DNA of 30,100 bases from JALHSW01 sp038321755 (GCA_038321755.1 JBBQFJ010000024.1:1-30100), one strand, 5' to 3'. Shown: positions 7,507-15,904, counted from the first letter of the stretch. The notes: generated from the sequence alone by a model not told the origin. Program-made: numbers and translations.

Positions 7507-8753
7507 GCGACCCGCTCGCCGCGTACGCGGCGCAGGCGCGCGGCTGGCTCGAGGAGCACGCGGCGCCACGCGCCCAGACGCTCGACGCTCAGGTGTGGGG
7601 AGAAGGGGTCGACACGACCGCGGTGTTCCACAACCTCTCCGAGGACGAAGAGGGCGCGCTGCTCGATGAACTGCGTACCTGGCAGCAACGCAAGTTCGAC
7701 GCCGGCTACGGCGCGATCTCCTGGCCCGAGGAGCTGGGTGGGGCGGGACTCACTGCGGCCCACGAACGGGCGTTCCGACGAGAGGAATCTGCGTTCGCGA
7801 CGCCACGGAGCCACGAGGTCTTCGGGGTCACCGTCGGTCTGATCGCCCCCACGGTGCGGATCTTCGGGACGCCCGAGCAACGGGACCGATTCATCCGGCC
7901 CCTGCTGCGAACGGACTTCCTCGCCTGCCAGCTGTTCTCCGAACCCGGCGCTGGATCGGATCTGGCCTCGCTGGCGACCCGGGCCGTGCGCGACGGCGAC
8001 GAGTGGGTCATCACCGGACAGAAGGTCTGGACCAGCGGCGCGCTGCACTGCGCATGGGGTGAGCTGATCGCGCGCACGGACCCCGACGTCTCGAAGCACA
8101 AGGGGATGACCGCGTTCCTCGTGCCGCTCGATGCGGACGGAGTGGAGATCCGTCCGATCCGTCAGATGAGCGGCGGGTCGTCCTTCAACGAAGTCTTCCT
8201 CACCGAGGTTCGCGTGCCGGATTCGTTGCGCCTCGGCGCGGAAGGCGAAGGCTGGAAGGTCGCACTCACCACATTGGGGTTCGAGCGATCGGCCTCGAGT
8301 GGGAGCGGCACCCAGAGCCGGGTCGGCGGCTCGTGGACACAGCTCCTCGGGCTCGCGCAGTACCTCGACCGCACGGACGACCCGCTCGCGCGTCAGGACC
8401 TCGCGCGCGCCTACTGCTACTTCCGCCTCATGGCGCTCAACGCGCAGCGCGCCCAGGCGATGGCGCGCAGCGGCACGCCGGGCCCCGAGGGCTCGATCGG
8501 CAAGGTGTTCTGGACCGAGGGCATGCGCGAGCTCACCGAGATCACGACCCGCCTCCTCGGACCTCGGCTCGCCGCGGACACCGGCGAGTGGGGCACCTAC
8601 TCATGGGCCGAGCACGTGCTCGGAGCACCCGGCTACCGCATCGCGGGCGGCTCCGACGAGGTGCAGCGCAACATCATCGGCGAACGCGTCCTGGGCCTCC
8701 CGGGCGAGCCGCGCGTCGATCGCGACGTGGCGTTCCGCGATCAGCCGCGCTGA
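7503..8753 (+). CDS. acyl-CoA dehydrogenase family protein
   Basis: This 416-residue flavoenzyme should introduce a double bond next to a CoA thioester. The N-terminal helical domain is followed by the FAD/substrate segment LFSEPGAGSDLASLATRAVRDGDEWVITGQKVWTSGA and the C-terminal segment YRIAGGSDEVQRNIIGERVLGLP. At the position of the catalytic Glu of medium-chain enzymes (YEGT), this protein reads AGGS; this is seen in several actinobacterial FadE-like subunits, so its base may lie elsewhere or it may work with a partner. It starts at GTG 7503, overlapping the ABM stop by 4 bp, and its end overlaps the convergent CoA ligase by 13 bp. It probably acts after the adjacent ligase has made the CoA ester. 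Confidence 0.94.
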   Translation: MSDPLAAYAAQARGWLEEHAAPRAQTLDAQVWGEGVDTTAVFHNLSEDEEGALLDELRTWQQRKFDAGYGAISWPEELGGAGLTAAHERAFRREESAFATPRSHEVFGVTVGLIAPTVRIFGTPEQRDRFIRPLLRTDFLACQLFSEPGAGSDLASLATRAVRDGDEWVITGQKVWTSGALHCAWGELIARTDPDVSKHKGMTAFLVPLDADGVEIRPIRQMSGGSSFNEVFLTEVRVPDSLRLGAEGEGWKVALTTLGFERSASSGSGTQSRVGGSWTQLLGLAQYLDRTDDPLARQDLARAYCYFRLMALNAQRAQAMARSGTPGPEGSIGKVFWTEGMRELTEITTRLLGPRLAADTGEWGTYSWAEHVLGAPGYRIAGGSDEVQRNIIGERVLGLPGEPRVDRDVAFRDQPR

Positions 8754-10288
8754 GCGGCGAGGAAGCGGTCGCGCAGCGTGCGCTTGACCACCTTGCCCAT
8801 CGTCGTTCGATCGAGGCTGTCCACGATCACGATCCGCCGCGGGCACTTGTAGTGGGCCAGGCGGTCGCGCAGCCACGATCGCAACACCTCGGGCTCAGGG
8901 GGTGCGCTCGCGTCCCGCGCAACGACCAGCAGTACGAACGCTTCTCCCATCTCGTCGTCGGGCACCCCGAACCCCGCCGCGTCGGCGATGTCGGGATGGG
9001 TGACGAGCTCGTGCTCGGCCTCGGCGGGGTAGATGTTCACGCCGCCCGACACGACCATGTCGGACGCCCGGTCGGTGATGAACACATAGCCGTCGTCGTC
9101 GACGTACCCGATCTCGCCGAGCGTGAAGAGGCCGGGCTCACCTTCTGGGCCACTCGACGGATGCGTCGGTGTCTCGGGAGCGTTGTGGTACACGATGCCC
9201 CGACCGGTGCTGTCACGGAAGAAGAGGTTCCCCTCGGTACCGACTGGCAGCTCGACGCCGTCGTCGTCGAGCACCGTGGCGACGAACGGCGGGCTCGGCC
9301 GCCCGACCGACCCGGGATGCGCAAGCCATTCCTCGGGTCCGATGAGGCACGTCGTCCCGACCTCAGTGGCGCCGTACGCCTCGTAGAGCACCGGACCCCA
9401 CCACTCCAACATCTCGCGCTTGACCTCGACCGGGCACTTCGCACCCGTATGCACGACGAAGCGCAAGCTCGACACGTCGTAGGACGCCCGCACGTCGGCC
9501 GGCAACGCGAGCAGACGCGAGAAGTGCGTGGGGACCATCACCGAGGACTCGATGCGATGCTCCTGGATCGCGGCGAGCGTCGCTTCGGCGTCGAACCGTC
9601 CGAGCACGACGACCGGGACCCCGGCCGAGAGGAGTCGCACCGCCTGCAGCGGCCCGGTGTGGTACAGCGGCCCGACGACCAGGTGCGTCCCGAACTGCGC
9701 GAACGGGTTCGCCCGGAGCCGCTCGAGGTGCTCGCGGACCGTCGCACCGCCCGCGAACATGGTCGGCGGGAGCTCGGTGCCCTTCGGCCGACCGGTCGTC
9801 CCCGAGGTGTACAGGAGGTTCGGTCGCGGTGGGGCGTCGAGCGTGAGCTCGCCGACCTTCGGCCCCGATTCGCACCACTCGTCGAGCGGCGTGACGCCGT
9901 TCGCGTCGGTGCCCCAACCCACGACCTGCGGGGTCCCCGCCTCCCTGGCTGCCGTCGTGGCCGCCGCGGCGGTCTCGGTCCCGCAGAAGACGAGTTGCGC
10001 GCCCGAGTCGTCCAGGATGTACGCGGCCTCGGCGGGGCCGAGATGGAAGTTGACCGGCACGATGCTCGTGGAGGCCAGCAAGCCTGCGACGTGCACCAGG
10101 ACGCACAGCGCCGAGTTCTCCGCGAACACCGCGACCCGCCGGTGCTCGCCCAGGTCGGTCGCGAGGAGCCGAGCCGCGATCTGTTCGACGGTGGTTTCGA
10201 CGGCTGACCAGGTGAGCGCGCCCTGCGAGTCGCGGAGGGCGACCTCGCTCGGATCCGCTTCGGCGCCACCTCGAGCGAAAGAAACCAC
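8741..10288 (-). CDS. AMP-forming acyl-CoA synthetase (ligase)
   Basis: This 515-residue ANL-superfamily enzyme should activate a carboxylic acid to its CoA thioester via an acyl-AMP. Visible motifs are the P-loop LLYTSGTTGRPKGTE, the YEAYGATEVG motif, the hinge VFITDRASDMVVSGGVNIYPAEAE, and the C-terminal catalytic-lysine region RTTMGKVVKRTLRD. The frame is open up to GTG 10351, but a promoter-like pair (see 10350-10379) would put the transcript start downstream of that codon. GTG 10288 has GGAG five bases upstream and is my choice; GTG 10294 is possible. The gene is divergent from the SDR/dehydrogenase operon across operator D and convergent with the acyl-CoA dehydrogenase. It most likely supplies the substrate for that enzyme. 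Exact acid unknown. Confidence 0.94.
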   Translation of the reverse strand: MVSFARGGAEADPSEVALRDSQGALTWSAVETTVEQIAARLLATDLGEHRRVAVFAENSALCVLVHVAGLLASTSIVPVNFHLGPAEAAYILDDSGAQLVFCGTETAAAATTAAREAGTPQVVGWGTDANGVTPLDEWCESGPKVGELTLDAPPRPNLLYTSGTTGRPKGTELPPTMFAGGATVREHLERLRANPFAQFGTHLVVGPLYHTGPLQAVRLLSAGVPVVVLGRFDAEATLAAIQEHRIESSVMVPTHFSRLLALPADVRASYDVSSLRFVVHTGAKCPVEVKREMLEWWGPVLYEAYGATEVGTTCLIGPEEWLAHPGSVGRPSPPFVATVLDDDGVELPVGTEGNLFFRDSTGRGIVYHNAPETPTHPSSGPEGEPGLFTLGEIGYVDDDGYVFITDRASDMVVSGGVNIYPAEAEHELVTHPDIADAAGFGVPDDEMGEAFVLLVVARDASAPPEPEVLRSWLRDRLAHYKCPRRIVIVDSLDRTTMGKVVKRTLRDRFLAAQRG

Positions 10289-10349
10289 TCTCACTCCGTG
10301 TGGTAGGCGCCGTGGTGCCGGGGACGGCCGGGCTTCGTTGCGGAGGCGC

Positions 10350-10379
10350 ACGATAGGTGGTAACTAACTTGTTGGTCAA
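10350..10379 (-). promoter_or_regulatory. Predicted promoter of the acyl-CoA ligase gene, overlapping operator D
   Basis: On the minus strand, TTGACC (10379-10374) and TATCGT (10355-10350) are separated by 18 bp, which fits a sigma-70-type -35/-10 pair. The -35 hexamer and most of the spacer lie inside operator D, so a bound repressor would block polymerase. The expected transcript start near 10343 excludes GTG 10351 as the start codon and supports 10288. This is a pattern match only. Confidence 0.45.
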
Positions 10380-10382
10380 TTA
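10361..10382. promoter_or_regulatory. Operator D: TetR-type palindrome between acyl-CoA ligase and SDR/dehydrogenase operon
   Basis: The left arm is TAACTAACT, the spacer TGTT and the right arm GGTCAATTA; 13 of 18 arm positions match the consensus, making it the most divergent of the five. Its right arm, reversed, is almost the same as the variant left arm of operator C (AATTGACC core), which supports it as a real site. It lies 20 bp before the SDR start at 10403 and overlaps the predicted ligase promoter. Confidence 0.6.
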
Positions 10383-10402
10383 CTGGTCGGTTGGAGGAAT
10401 CA

Positions 10403-11149
10403 GTGGATCTGGGACTCGCGGGCAGCAAGGTCGCCATCACCGGCGGCAGTCGCGGCATCGGGCGTGCGATCACGGCCCGCTTCCTGGCCGAGGGCGCGTC
10501 CGTCGCGATCTGCGCGCGCAATAAGGAGGGTGTGGACGAAGCGGCCGCCACGCTCGGTGCGCAGGGCACCGTGATCGGCACCGCGCTCGACTGCGCCGAT
10601 GGCGAGGCGCTCGCCGGGTGGATCGGCGCCTCGGCCGAGACGCTCGGGGGTCTCGACGCGTTCGTCCACTGCGCGAGTCCCGGTCCGGGTGCCTGGGAGG
10701 ACAACTTCGCGGTCGACCTCATGGCGCTCGTCAACGGAGTCGAGGCTGCGCTGCCGCATCTCAAGAAGTCCTCGGCGGGTGCAGTCGTCGATGTCTCCAC
10801 CACTGCCGCGGTCGAGGCGTTCGGGCCCGGCCCGAACGGCTACAGCGCGCTGAAGGCCGCGGCCATCAACTACATCAGTGGCCTCGCCCAACAAGTCGCC
10901 AGGAAGGGCGTCCGGGCGAACTGCGTGTCGCCCGGACCGATCCTCATCGACGGAGGGTCCTGGGACTTCATCAAGGAGAACATGAGTGACTTCTACGACC
11001 AGACCCTCGCCCAGATCCCGTCCGGGCGCATGGGATCCGCAGACGAGGTCGCGAACGTTGCCGTGTTCCTGGCCAGCCCCGCCGCGAGCTGGGTCACCGG
11101 CCAGAACGTCGTGATCGACGGCGGCTTCACCAAGCGCGTCGCGTTCTGA
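10403..11149 (+). CDS. short-chain dehydrogenase/reductase (first copy)
   Basis: This 248-residue NAD(P)-dependent oxidoreductase has the cofactor motif TGGSRGIG (residues 13-20) and the catalytic pair YSALK, preceded by the serine-containing VVDVSTTAA. The usual NNAG motif is replaced by HCASPG. The C-terminus VTGQNVVIDGGF is typical of classical SDRs. I start it at GTG 10403, since GGAGG lies 5 bp before it at 10393-10397; an upstream TTG at 10391 would include the Shine-Dalgarno. It leads the operon that continues into E1 alpha after only 4 bp, so it may oxidise a hydroxyl group to make the keto or acyloin substrate of that complex, but this is inference. Confidence 0.93.
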   Translation: MDLGLAGSKVAITGGSRGIGRAITARFLAEGASVAICARNKEGVDEAAATLGAQGTVIGTALDCADGEALAGWIGASAETLGGLDAFVHCASPGPGAWEDNFAVDLMALVNGVEAALPHLKKSSAGAVVDVSTTAAVEAFGPGPNGYSALKAAAINYISGLAQQVARKGVRANCVSPGPILIDGGSWDFIKENMSDFYDQTLAQIPSGRMGSADEVANVAVFLASPAASWVTGQNVVIDGGFTKRVAF

Positions 11150-11153
11150 TCCG

Positions 11154-12170
11154 ATGGCCACCACGACACCCGCCCGCGCCAACCGAGAACAACGGGTACC
11201 GAGTAACGCGGTGCTGCGCGACCTGCATCGCCGCATGGTGCGCATCCGACAGTTCGAGGAGGCCGCGGGTCGGCTCATGGAGGCAGGCTCGATCCCGGGC
11301 TTCCTGCACCTCTACGTCGGCCAAGAGGCGGTCGCCGCGGGTGTGGTGGCCCACCTCAGCACGCAGGACCAGCTCAGCAGCACCCATCGTGGCCACGGTC
11401 ACCTCGTCGCCAAGGGCGGCGACCTCGGGCGCATGTTCGCCGAGCTGTTCGGGAAAGCGACGGGGTACTGCAAGGGCAAGGGCGGCAGCATGCACGTCTG
11501 CGACCTGAGCCTCGGCATGCTCGGCGCCAACGGCATCGTCGGAGGCGGAGTCCCGATCGCCGTCGGAGCCGGCTTCGCCGACTGGTACCGCGACGAAGGA
11601 AACGTGTCAGTCACGTTCTTCGGTGATGGCGCCAGCAACATCGGTGCCTTCCACGAAGCAGCCAACATGGCTTCGGCACTGAAGCTCCCAGTGGTCTTCG
11701 TGTGCGAGAACAACCTCTACGGCGAGTTCACCCCTCAGGCCAAGCACCAGGCGATCATCGACGTCGCCGCACGTGCCGGCGCTTACGGCATGCCCGGAAC
11801 CGTCGTCGACGGGATGGACGCGGTTGCCGTGTGGAAGGCCGCGGGAACGGCGATCGCTCGCGCACGCGCCGGTGACGGGCCCTCGCTGATCGAAGCCAAG
11901 ACCTACCGCTACTACGACCACCAGGGCGTGTCCGGGCTTCGGATCACCTATCGATCCGAGGCAGAGGTCGAGGAGTGGAAGGCACGCGATGCCATCGTCG
12001 CGATCGAGACACGGTTGCTCGAGGACGACGTCTGCAGCCAGGCGGACATCCAGGCAGTGCACGATGAGACCGCGCAGGAGATCGACGCGGCCATCGCCTT
12101 CGCCGAGGAGAGCCCGATGCCGAGCGCCGAGGACCTCCTGACCGACGTCTACACCGAGACGACGTCGTGA
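11154..12170 (+). CDS. thiamine-dependent dehydrogenase E1 alpha subunit (acetoin/pyruvate dehydrogenase type)
   Basis: This 338-residue protein forms, with the next gene product, the E1 component that decarboxylates a 2-oxo acid or cleaves an acyloin and passes the acyl group to lipoyl-E2. The thiamine diphosphate/Mg motif is visible as GDGASN (residues 157-162) running to ENN (185-187). The N-terminal RMVRIRQFEEAAGRLMEAGSIPGFLHLYVGQEA and the loop FGKATGYCKGKGGSMH are typical of two-subunit E1 of the acetoin dehydrogenase group. The ATG at 11154 comes 4 bp after the SDR stop; the end overlaps E1 beta by 4 bp. Sequence alone does not separate acetoin from 2-oxoacid substrates; because the complex lies in a catabolic regulon, a pathway-specific substrate is more likely than pyruvate. 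Confidence 0.93.
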   Translation: MATTTPARANREQRVPSNAVLRDLHRRMVRIRQFEEAAGRLMEAGSIPGFLHLYVGQEAVAAGVVAHLSTQDQLSSTHRGHGHLVAKGGDLGRMFAELFGKATGYCKGKGGSMHVCDLSLGMLGANGIVGGGVPIAVGAGFADWYRDEGNVSVTFFGDGASNIGAFHEAANMASALKLPVVFVCENNLYGEFTPQAKHQAIIDVAARAGAYGMPGTVVDGMDAVAVWKAAGTAIARARAGDGPSLIEAKTYRYYDHQGVSGLRITYRSEAEVEEWKARDAIVAIETRLLEDDVCSQADIQAVHDETAQEIDAAIAFAEESPMPSAEDLLTDVYTETTS

Positions 12171-13180
12171 GCGCAACCGTGATGGAGACCCGACGGCTCC
12201 CGTACATGCTGGCCGTGAACGAGGCGCTCGCCCAGTCGATGCGGGCAGACGCGGACGTGTTCGTCGCGGGGGAAGACATCGCCGGCTACGGCGGCGTGTT
12301 CGGCACGCATCGCGGGCTGCTCGACGAGTTCGGTGATCGACGGGTGGTCGACACACCGATCTCGGAGGGGGCGATCATCGGCCTCGCGACGGGCGCCGCG
12401 GTCTGCGGGCTCCGTCCCGTGGTCGACCTCATGTTCATGGACTTCGTCGGCGTCGCGATGGACCAGATCGCCAACCAAGCCGCCAAGCTGAAGTACATGT
12501 TCGGTGGGGAGGCCACGCTCCCGATGACCATCACGACCTGGGCCGGCGCCGGCCTCTCGGCCGCCGCGCAGCACAGCCAGAGCCTCGAGGCCTGGCTGTG
12601 CCACGTGCCCGGCCTCAAGGTCGCGATGCCGGCGACGCCCTATGACGCCAAGGGGCTCCTGATCGCGGCGATCCGCGACGACAATCCGACGTTCGTCGTG
12701 GGAAACAAGCTGCTGCTCGGCATGTCGGGCGACGTCCCGGAGGAGCCCTACGAGGTCCCCTTCGGGGTGGCGCGCACCGCACGTGAGGGCGATGCGCTCA
12801 CGATCGTCGCGATCGGCCGGATGCTCACCGAGGCCCTGACGGCCGCCGACCGTCTCGCAGCCGACGGCATCGAGGCCGCCGTGATCGACCCGCGGACGCT
12901 GAGCCCGCTCGACGTACCGTCCATCGTCGAGTCGGTGCGCACCACCAACCGTGCGCTGGTCGTACACGAAGCGGTGCGCTTCGGCGGCTTCGGGGCCGAG
13001 ATCGCCGCGCAGGTCCAGGAGCACGCGTTCGACTACCTCGATGCGCCGGTTGCTCGGGTCGGCGCGCCCTTCTCCCCCGTACCGTTCAGCCCCGCGCTGG
13101 AGCGGGAGTACGTGCCCGATTCCGCGCGCATCGAAGCGGCTGCTCGCGACCTGGTGGCGCGCCGGATCTCCGGGACCTGA
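12167..13180 (+). CDS. thiamine-dependent dehydrogenase E1 beta subunit
   Basis: This 337-residue partner of E1 alpha carries the transketolase-like pyrimidine domain (VFVAGEDIAGYGGVFGTHRGLLDEFGDRRVVDTPISEGAIIGLATGAA) and a C-terminal transketolase domain (AAVIDPRTLSPLDVPSIVESV, LVVHEAVRFGGFGAEIAAQV). The conserved Glu of the activating site is in TPISEGAI. The GTG start at 12167 overlaps the E1 alpha stop by 4 bp, so the two subunits are made in equal amounts by coupling. It ends 5 bp before E2. The family assignment is secure; the substrate is not. Confidence 0.94.
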   Translation: MSATVMETRRLPYMLAVNEALAQSMRADADVFVAGEDIAGYGGVFGTHRGLLDEFGDRRVVDTPISEGAIIGLATGAAVCGLRPVVDLMFMDFVGVAMDQIANQAAKLKYMFGGEATLPMTITTWAGAGLSAAAQHSQSLEAWLCHVPGLKVAMPATPYDAKGLLIAAIRDDNPTFVVGNKLLLGMSGDVPEEPYEVPFGVARTAREGDALTIVAIGRMLTEALTAADRLAADGIEAAVIDPRTLSPLDVPSIVESVRTTNRALVVHEAVRFGGFGAEIAAQVQEHAFDYLDAPVARVGAPFSPVPFSPALEREYVPDSARIEAAARDLVARRISGT

Positions 13181-13185
13181 GCACG

Positions 13186-14529
13186 ATGGCCGTCGCCGTC
13201 GTCATGCCCAAGCTCGGGCTCACCATGCAAGAGGGCACCGTCACCCGATGGACCGTGGAATCGGGAGCCGCGGTCGTCGCGGGAAGCCCGGTCCTGGACA
13301 TCTCGACCGACAAGATCGAGACCGAGGTCGAGGTCGAGGTCGACGGTGTGCTGCACCACGCCGTGGTCGAGGGCGCGGTCGTCGCGTGTGGTGAGGTGGT
13401 GGCCTGGCTCTGCGAGGTCGACGAGTCGCCCCCCGACTCCGCGTCGGCGCCCCCCGTCACCGCGACCGCGACCACCACCCCGAGCGCAGCCCCTCAAGCC
13501 GCGCCTGCGACCGCCCCCGACGGGCGCGTGGTCGCGTCACCGAACGCGCGCCGTCGCGCGGGCGAGCTCGGGGTCGCGCTCGCCACCGTCATCGGCACCG
13601 GGCCCGGGGGACGCATCGTCTCGGAGGACGTCGAGGAGGCTGCGGCCGTGGGCGGCAGCGCCGACGCGGAAGCGAGGAACGCGCTCGTCTCACCGGTTGC
13701 CCGAGCCCTGGCGGAACGGCTCGGCCACGACCCGGGGGCGATCGCGGGCTCCGGCCCTGGTGGGCGAGTCATGCTCGACGACGTCATCGCGGCCGGAGGA
13801 AGCGGGGCACGCGTTCCGATCCACGCCGCGGCCGATCGCGTCGACCAGATCGTCCCCATCACGGGGAAGCGCGCGGTCATTGCCGAGCGCATGCACGCGT
13901 CGCTCACCGAGATGGCACAGCTCACGCTGACCACCGACGCCACCGTTGACCGGCTGGTGAAGCTGCGCCGCGCGCTGCGCGACGAGTGGGGGGACGCCGC
14001 CCCGGGCTACACCGACTTCGTCCTCCTCGCGGTAGCGCGCGCCCTGCGGACCCATCCGCGCTGCAACGCGATGATCAGCGACGGAGCGATCCATGTGCTC
14101 GCGGGCGTGCATGTCGGGCTCGCGGTCTCCGTGGACGACGGCCTCATGGTGCCCGTGGTGCGCGACGCCGATCGGTGCTCGCTCGTCGAGCTCGCGGCCG
14201 AGACCACTCGGCTCTCCGCGGCCGCACGTTCGGGGAAGCTGGGCCTCGATGAGCTCGAAGGCGGGACCTTCTCGGTGACCTCGCTCGGCGCCCACGGCAT
14301 CGATGCATTCACCCCCGTCGTCAACCCGCCCAACGTGGCGATCCTGGGAGTGGGGCGGATCCGTGACGACGTTCGGTGGAAGAGCGCCAAGAAGGCGCGT
14401 CGGCGTCGCGCGCTGACACTGTCGCTGACGATCGACCACCGGGCCCTCGACGGCGCACCCGCGGCCGACTTCCTGGCCACCGTTCGCTCATCGCTCGAGG
14501 CTCCGCACCAGCTGCTCGTCGACGCCTGA
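13186..14529 (+). CDS. dihydrolipoamide acyltransferase E2 with two E3/E1-binding domains
   Basis: This 447-residue core enzyme takes the acyl group from E1 and transfers it to CoA. Domains in order are: a lipoyl domain at 1-78 with the lipoylated Lys43 in DISTDKIETEVE; an Ala/Pro/Thr linker at about 80-112; a first peripheral-subunit-binding domain at about 114-152 (SPNARRRAGELGVALATVIGTGPGGRIVSEDV); a second at about 166-203 (SPVARALAERLGHDPGAIAGSGPGGRVMLDDV); and the catalytic domain from about 220, with the active-site motif DHRALDG containing His418 and Asp422. Having two binding domains in tandem is unusual, as most E2 proteins have one. Its stop overlaps the ATG of E3. Confidence 0.94.
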   Translation: MAVAVVMPKLGLTMQEGTVTRWTVESGAAVVAGSPVLDISTDKIETEVEVEVDGVLHHAVVEGAVVACGEVVAWLCEVDESPPDSASAPPVTATATTTPSAAPQAAPATAPDGRVVASPNARRRAGELGVALATVIGTGPGGRIVSEDVEEAAAVGGSADAEARNALVSPVARALAERLGHDPGAIAGSGPGGRVMLDDVIAAGGSGARVPIHAAADRVDQIVPITGKRAVIAERMHASLTEMAQLTLTTDATVDRLVKLRRALRDEWGDAAPGYTDFVLLAVARALRTHPRCNAMISDGAIHVLAGVHVGLAVSVDDGLMVPVVRDADRCSLVELAAETTRLSAAARSGKLGLDELEGGTFSVTSLGAHGIDAFTPVVNPPNVAILGVGRIRDDVRWKSAKKARRRRALTLSLTIDHRALDGAPAADFLATVRSSLEAPHQLLVDA

Positions 14530-15872
14530 TGCCCGACTGCGATGTAGTCGTGCTGGGCGGTGGGCCCGGTGGCCACGCCGCTGCGCTCGAAGCGGCGGCC
14601 CGGGGCGCTCGGGTCATGCTCCTCGAATCGGCCGGCCTGGGCGGCCAGTGCGTGCATCACTCGTGCATCCCCACCCAGGCGATGCTGTCCGCGGCCGCAC
14701 CGCACCTCACCGGCCAGGAGCTCGCGATCGCCGGCATCGTCGATCACGGTGACCAGTGGGCCATCGGCCGGGCCGCGGCCCGCAAGGACGCCCTCGTCGG
14801 AATCCTCGCACGGGGCGCGGCCCTCTCGCTACGCGCAGCGCGCGTGGAGGTGGTCGACGGCACCGGTTCGCTCGTCGGACCCGCTCGCGTCGCGGTACGC
14901 GGGGCAGACGGATCCACGAGCGAACTCGGCGCAACGGCGATCATCCTTGCCACGGGCGCTCGGTGGGAGGCCGCGCGTCTCGACGGCGTTCCCGAGGCAC
15001 GCGTCCGGACCCTCGACGCACTGGCTGCGCTCGACGCAGCACCGAAGACCGCGGCAATCCTCGCGGGCGGACCGGCCCGCACCGCCTTCGCGCTGGAGTA
15101 CGCCTATCTGCTCGCAGTCGCGGGCACCGCGGTGACCTTGGTCCCGTCGGACCAGGCGCTGATGCCCGGCCTGGACCACGACCTCGACCCGCTCGTCCGC
15201 GACGGGTTCGAAGCGATCGGTGTGACGATCGCCTCGCCCGATGACCTCGCAGCAGCACGGTCCGCCGAGCTCGTCGCGGGGCCCGACACGCGGCGCCCGC
15301 ACACCGTCGGCCTCGGACTCGAGGCGATCGGGATCGCACTCACCGCGTCGACCGGTGGCGTACGCGTGGATTCGACCATGGCAACGTCGGTCGCGGGCAT
15401 CTCTGCAGTCGGCGATGTGACGGGGAAGGTCATGCTCTCGGCTGCCGCAACGCACGCGGGCCGCGTCGCCGCGGTCAATGCCACCGGCGGACGGGCCAGG
15501 TTCTCGCCTGACGGCATCCCGCACATCTTGCACACCGAGCCACCGATCGGGTGGGTCGGGCTCGACGAGACGAGCGCCCGCGACGCGGGCTACGACGTCG
15601 TGACCGGGTTGGTCGATCTCGGCCAGACGGCCCGGGCCGTCGTGCTGGGCAACCGCGCCGGCGCGCTGAAGCTCGTCGCGGAGCGGGAGCTGGGCCAGGT
15701 GCTCGGCGTCCACGTCGTCGGCCCCGATGCCGCCGAGATCCTGGCCGTGGGAGCAACGGCGATGAGCTCCGAGCTGACCGTGCACGACCTCGCGAGCACC
15801 GTGCACTGGCACCCGAGCGGGGCCGAGGCGATCGGTGAGGCGGCGCGGACGTGCGTCCGCGCGATCACCTGA
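14529..15872 (+). CDS. dihydrolipoyl dehydrogenase-like E3 with a shortened NAD domain
   Basis: This 447-residue flavoprotein should reoxidise the lipoyl group of E2. It has the FAD motif VVVLGGGPGGHAAA at about 6-19, the redox disulfide Cys41-Cys46 (GGQCVHHSCIPTQ), the second FAD motif ISAVGDV at about 291-297, and the catalytic pair His428/Glu433 (HWHPSGAEA). Two things are odd. The usual IPSK after the disulfide is IPTQ. The central NAD-binding region is about 20 residues shorter than usual, and its glycine motif is degenerate (AGGPARTAFALE where GGGxIGxE is expected). It may therefore use another electron acceptor or be impaired. The ATG overlaps the E2 stop (TGATG). It closes the SDR-E1-E1-E2-E3 operon. 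Confidence 0.9.
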   Translation: MPDCDVVVLGGGPGGHAAALEAAARGARVMLLESAGLGGQCVHHSCIPTQAMLSAAAPHLTGQELAIAGIVDHGDQWAIGRAAARKDALVGILARGAALSLRAARVEVVDGTGSLVGPARVAVRGADGSTSELGATAIILATGARWEAARLDGVPEARVRTLDALAALDAAPKTAAILAGGPARTAFALEYAYLLAVAGTAVTLVPSDQALMPGLDHDLDPLVRDGFEAIGVTIASPDDLAAARSAELVAGPDTRRPHTVGLGLEAIGIALTASTGGVRVDSTMATSVAGISAVGDVTGKVMLSAAATHAGRVAAVNATGGRARFSPDGIPHILHTEPPIGWVGLDETSARDAGYDVVTGLVDLGQTARAVVLGNRAGALKLVAERELGQVLGVHVVGPDAAEILAVGATAMSSELTVHDLASTVHWHPSGAEAIGEAARTCVRAIT

Positions 15873-15904
15873 CCGGCGAGCGCGACTGATCTCGACCGAC
15901 TCCG

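Noticed and set aside
8333..10207. A 624-residue plus-strand open frame.
   Set aside because: It overlaps the acyl-CoA dehydrogenase in another frame and is antisense to the CoA ligase, both of which have full motif sets.
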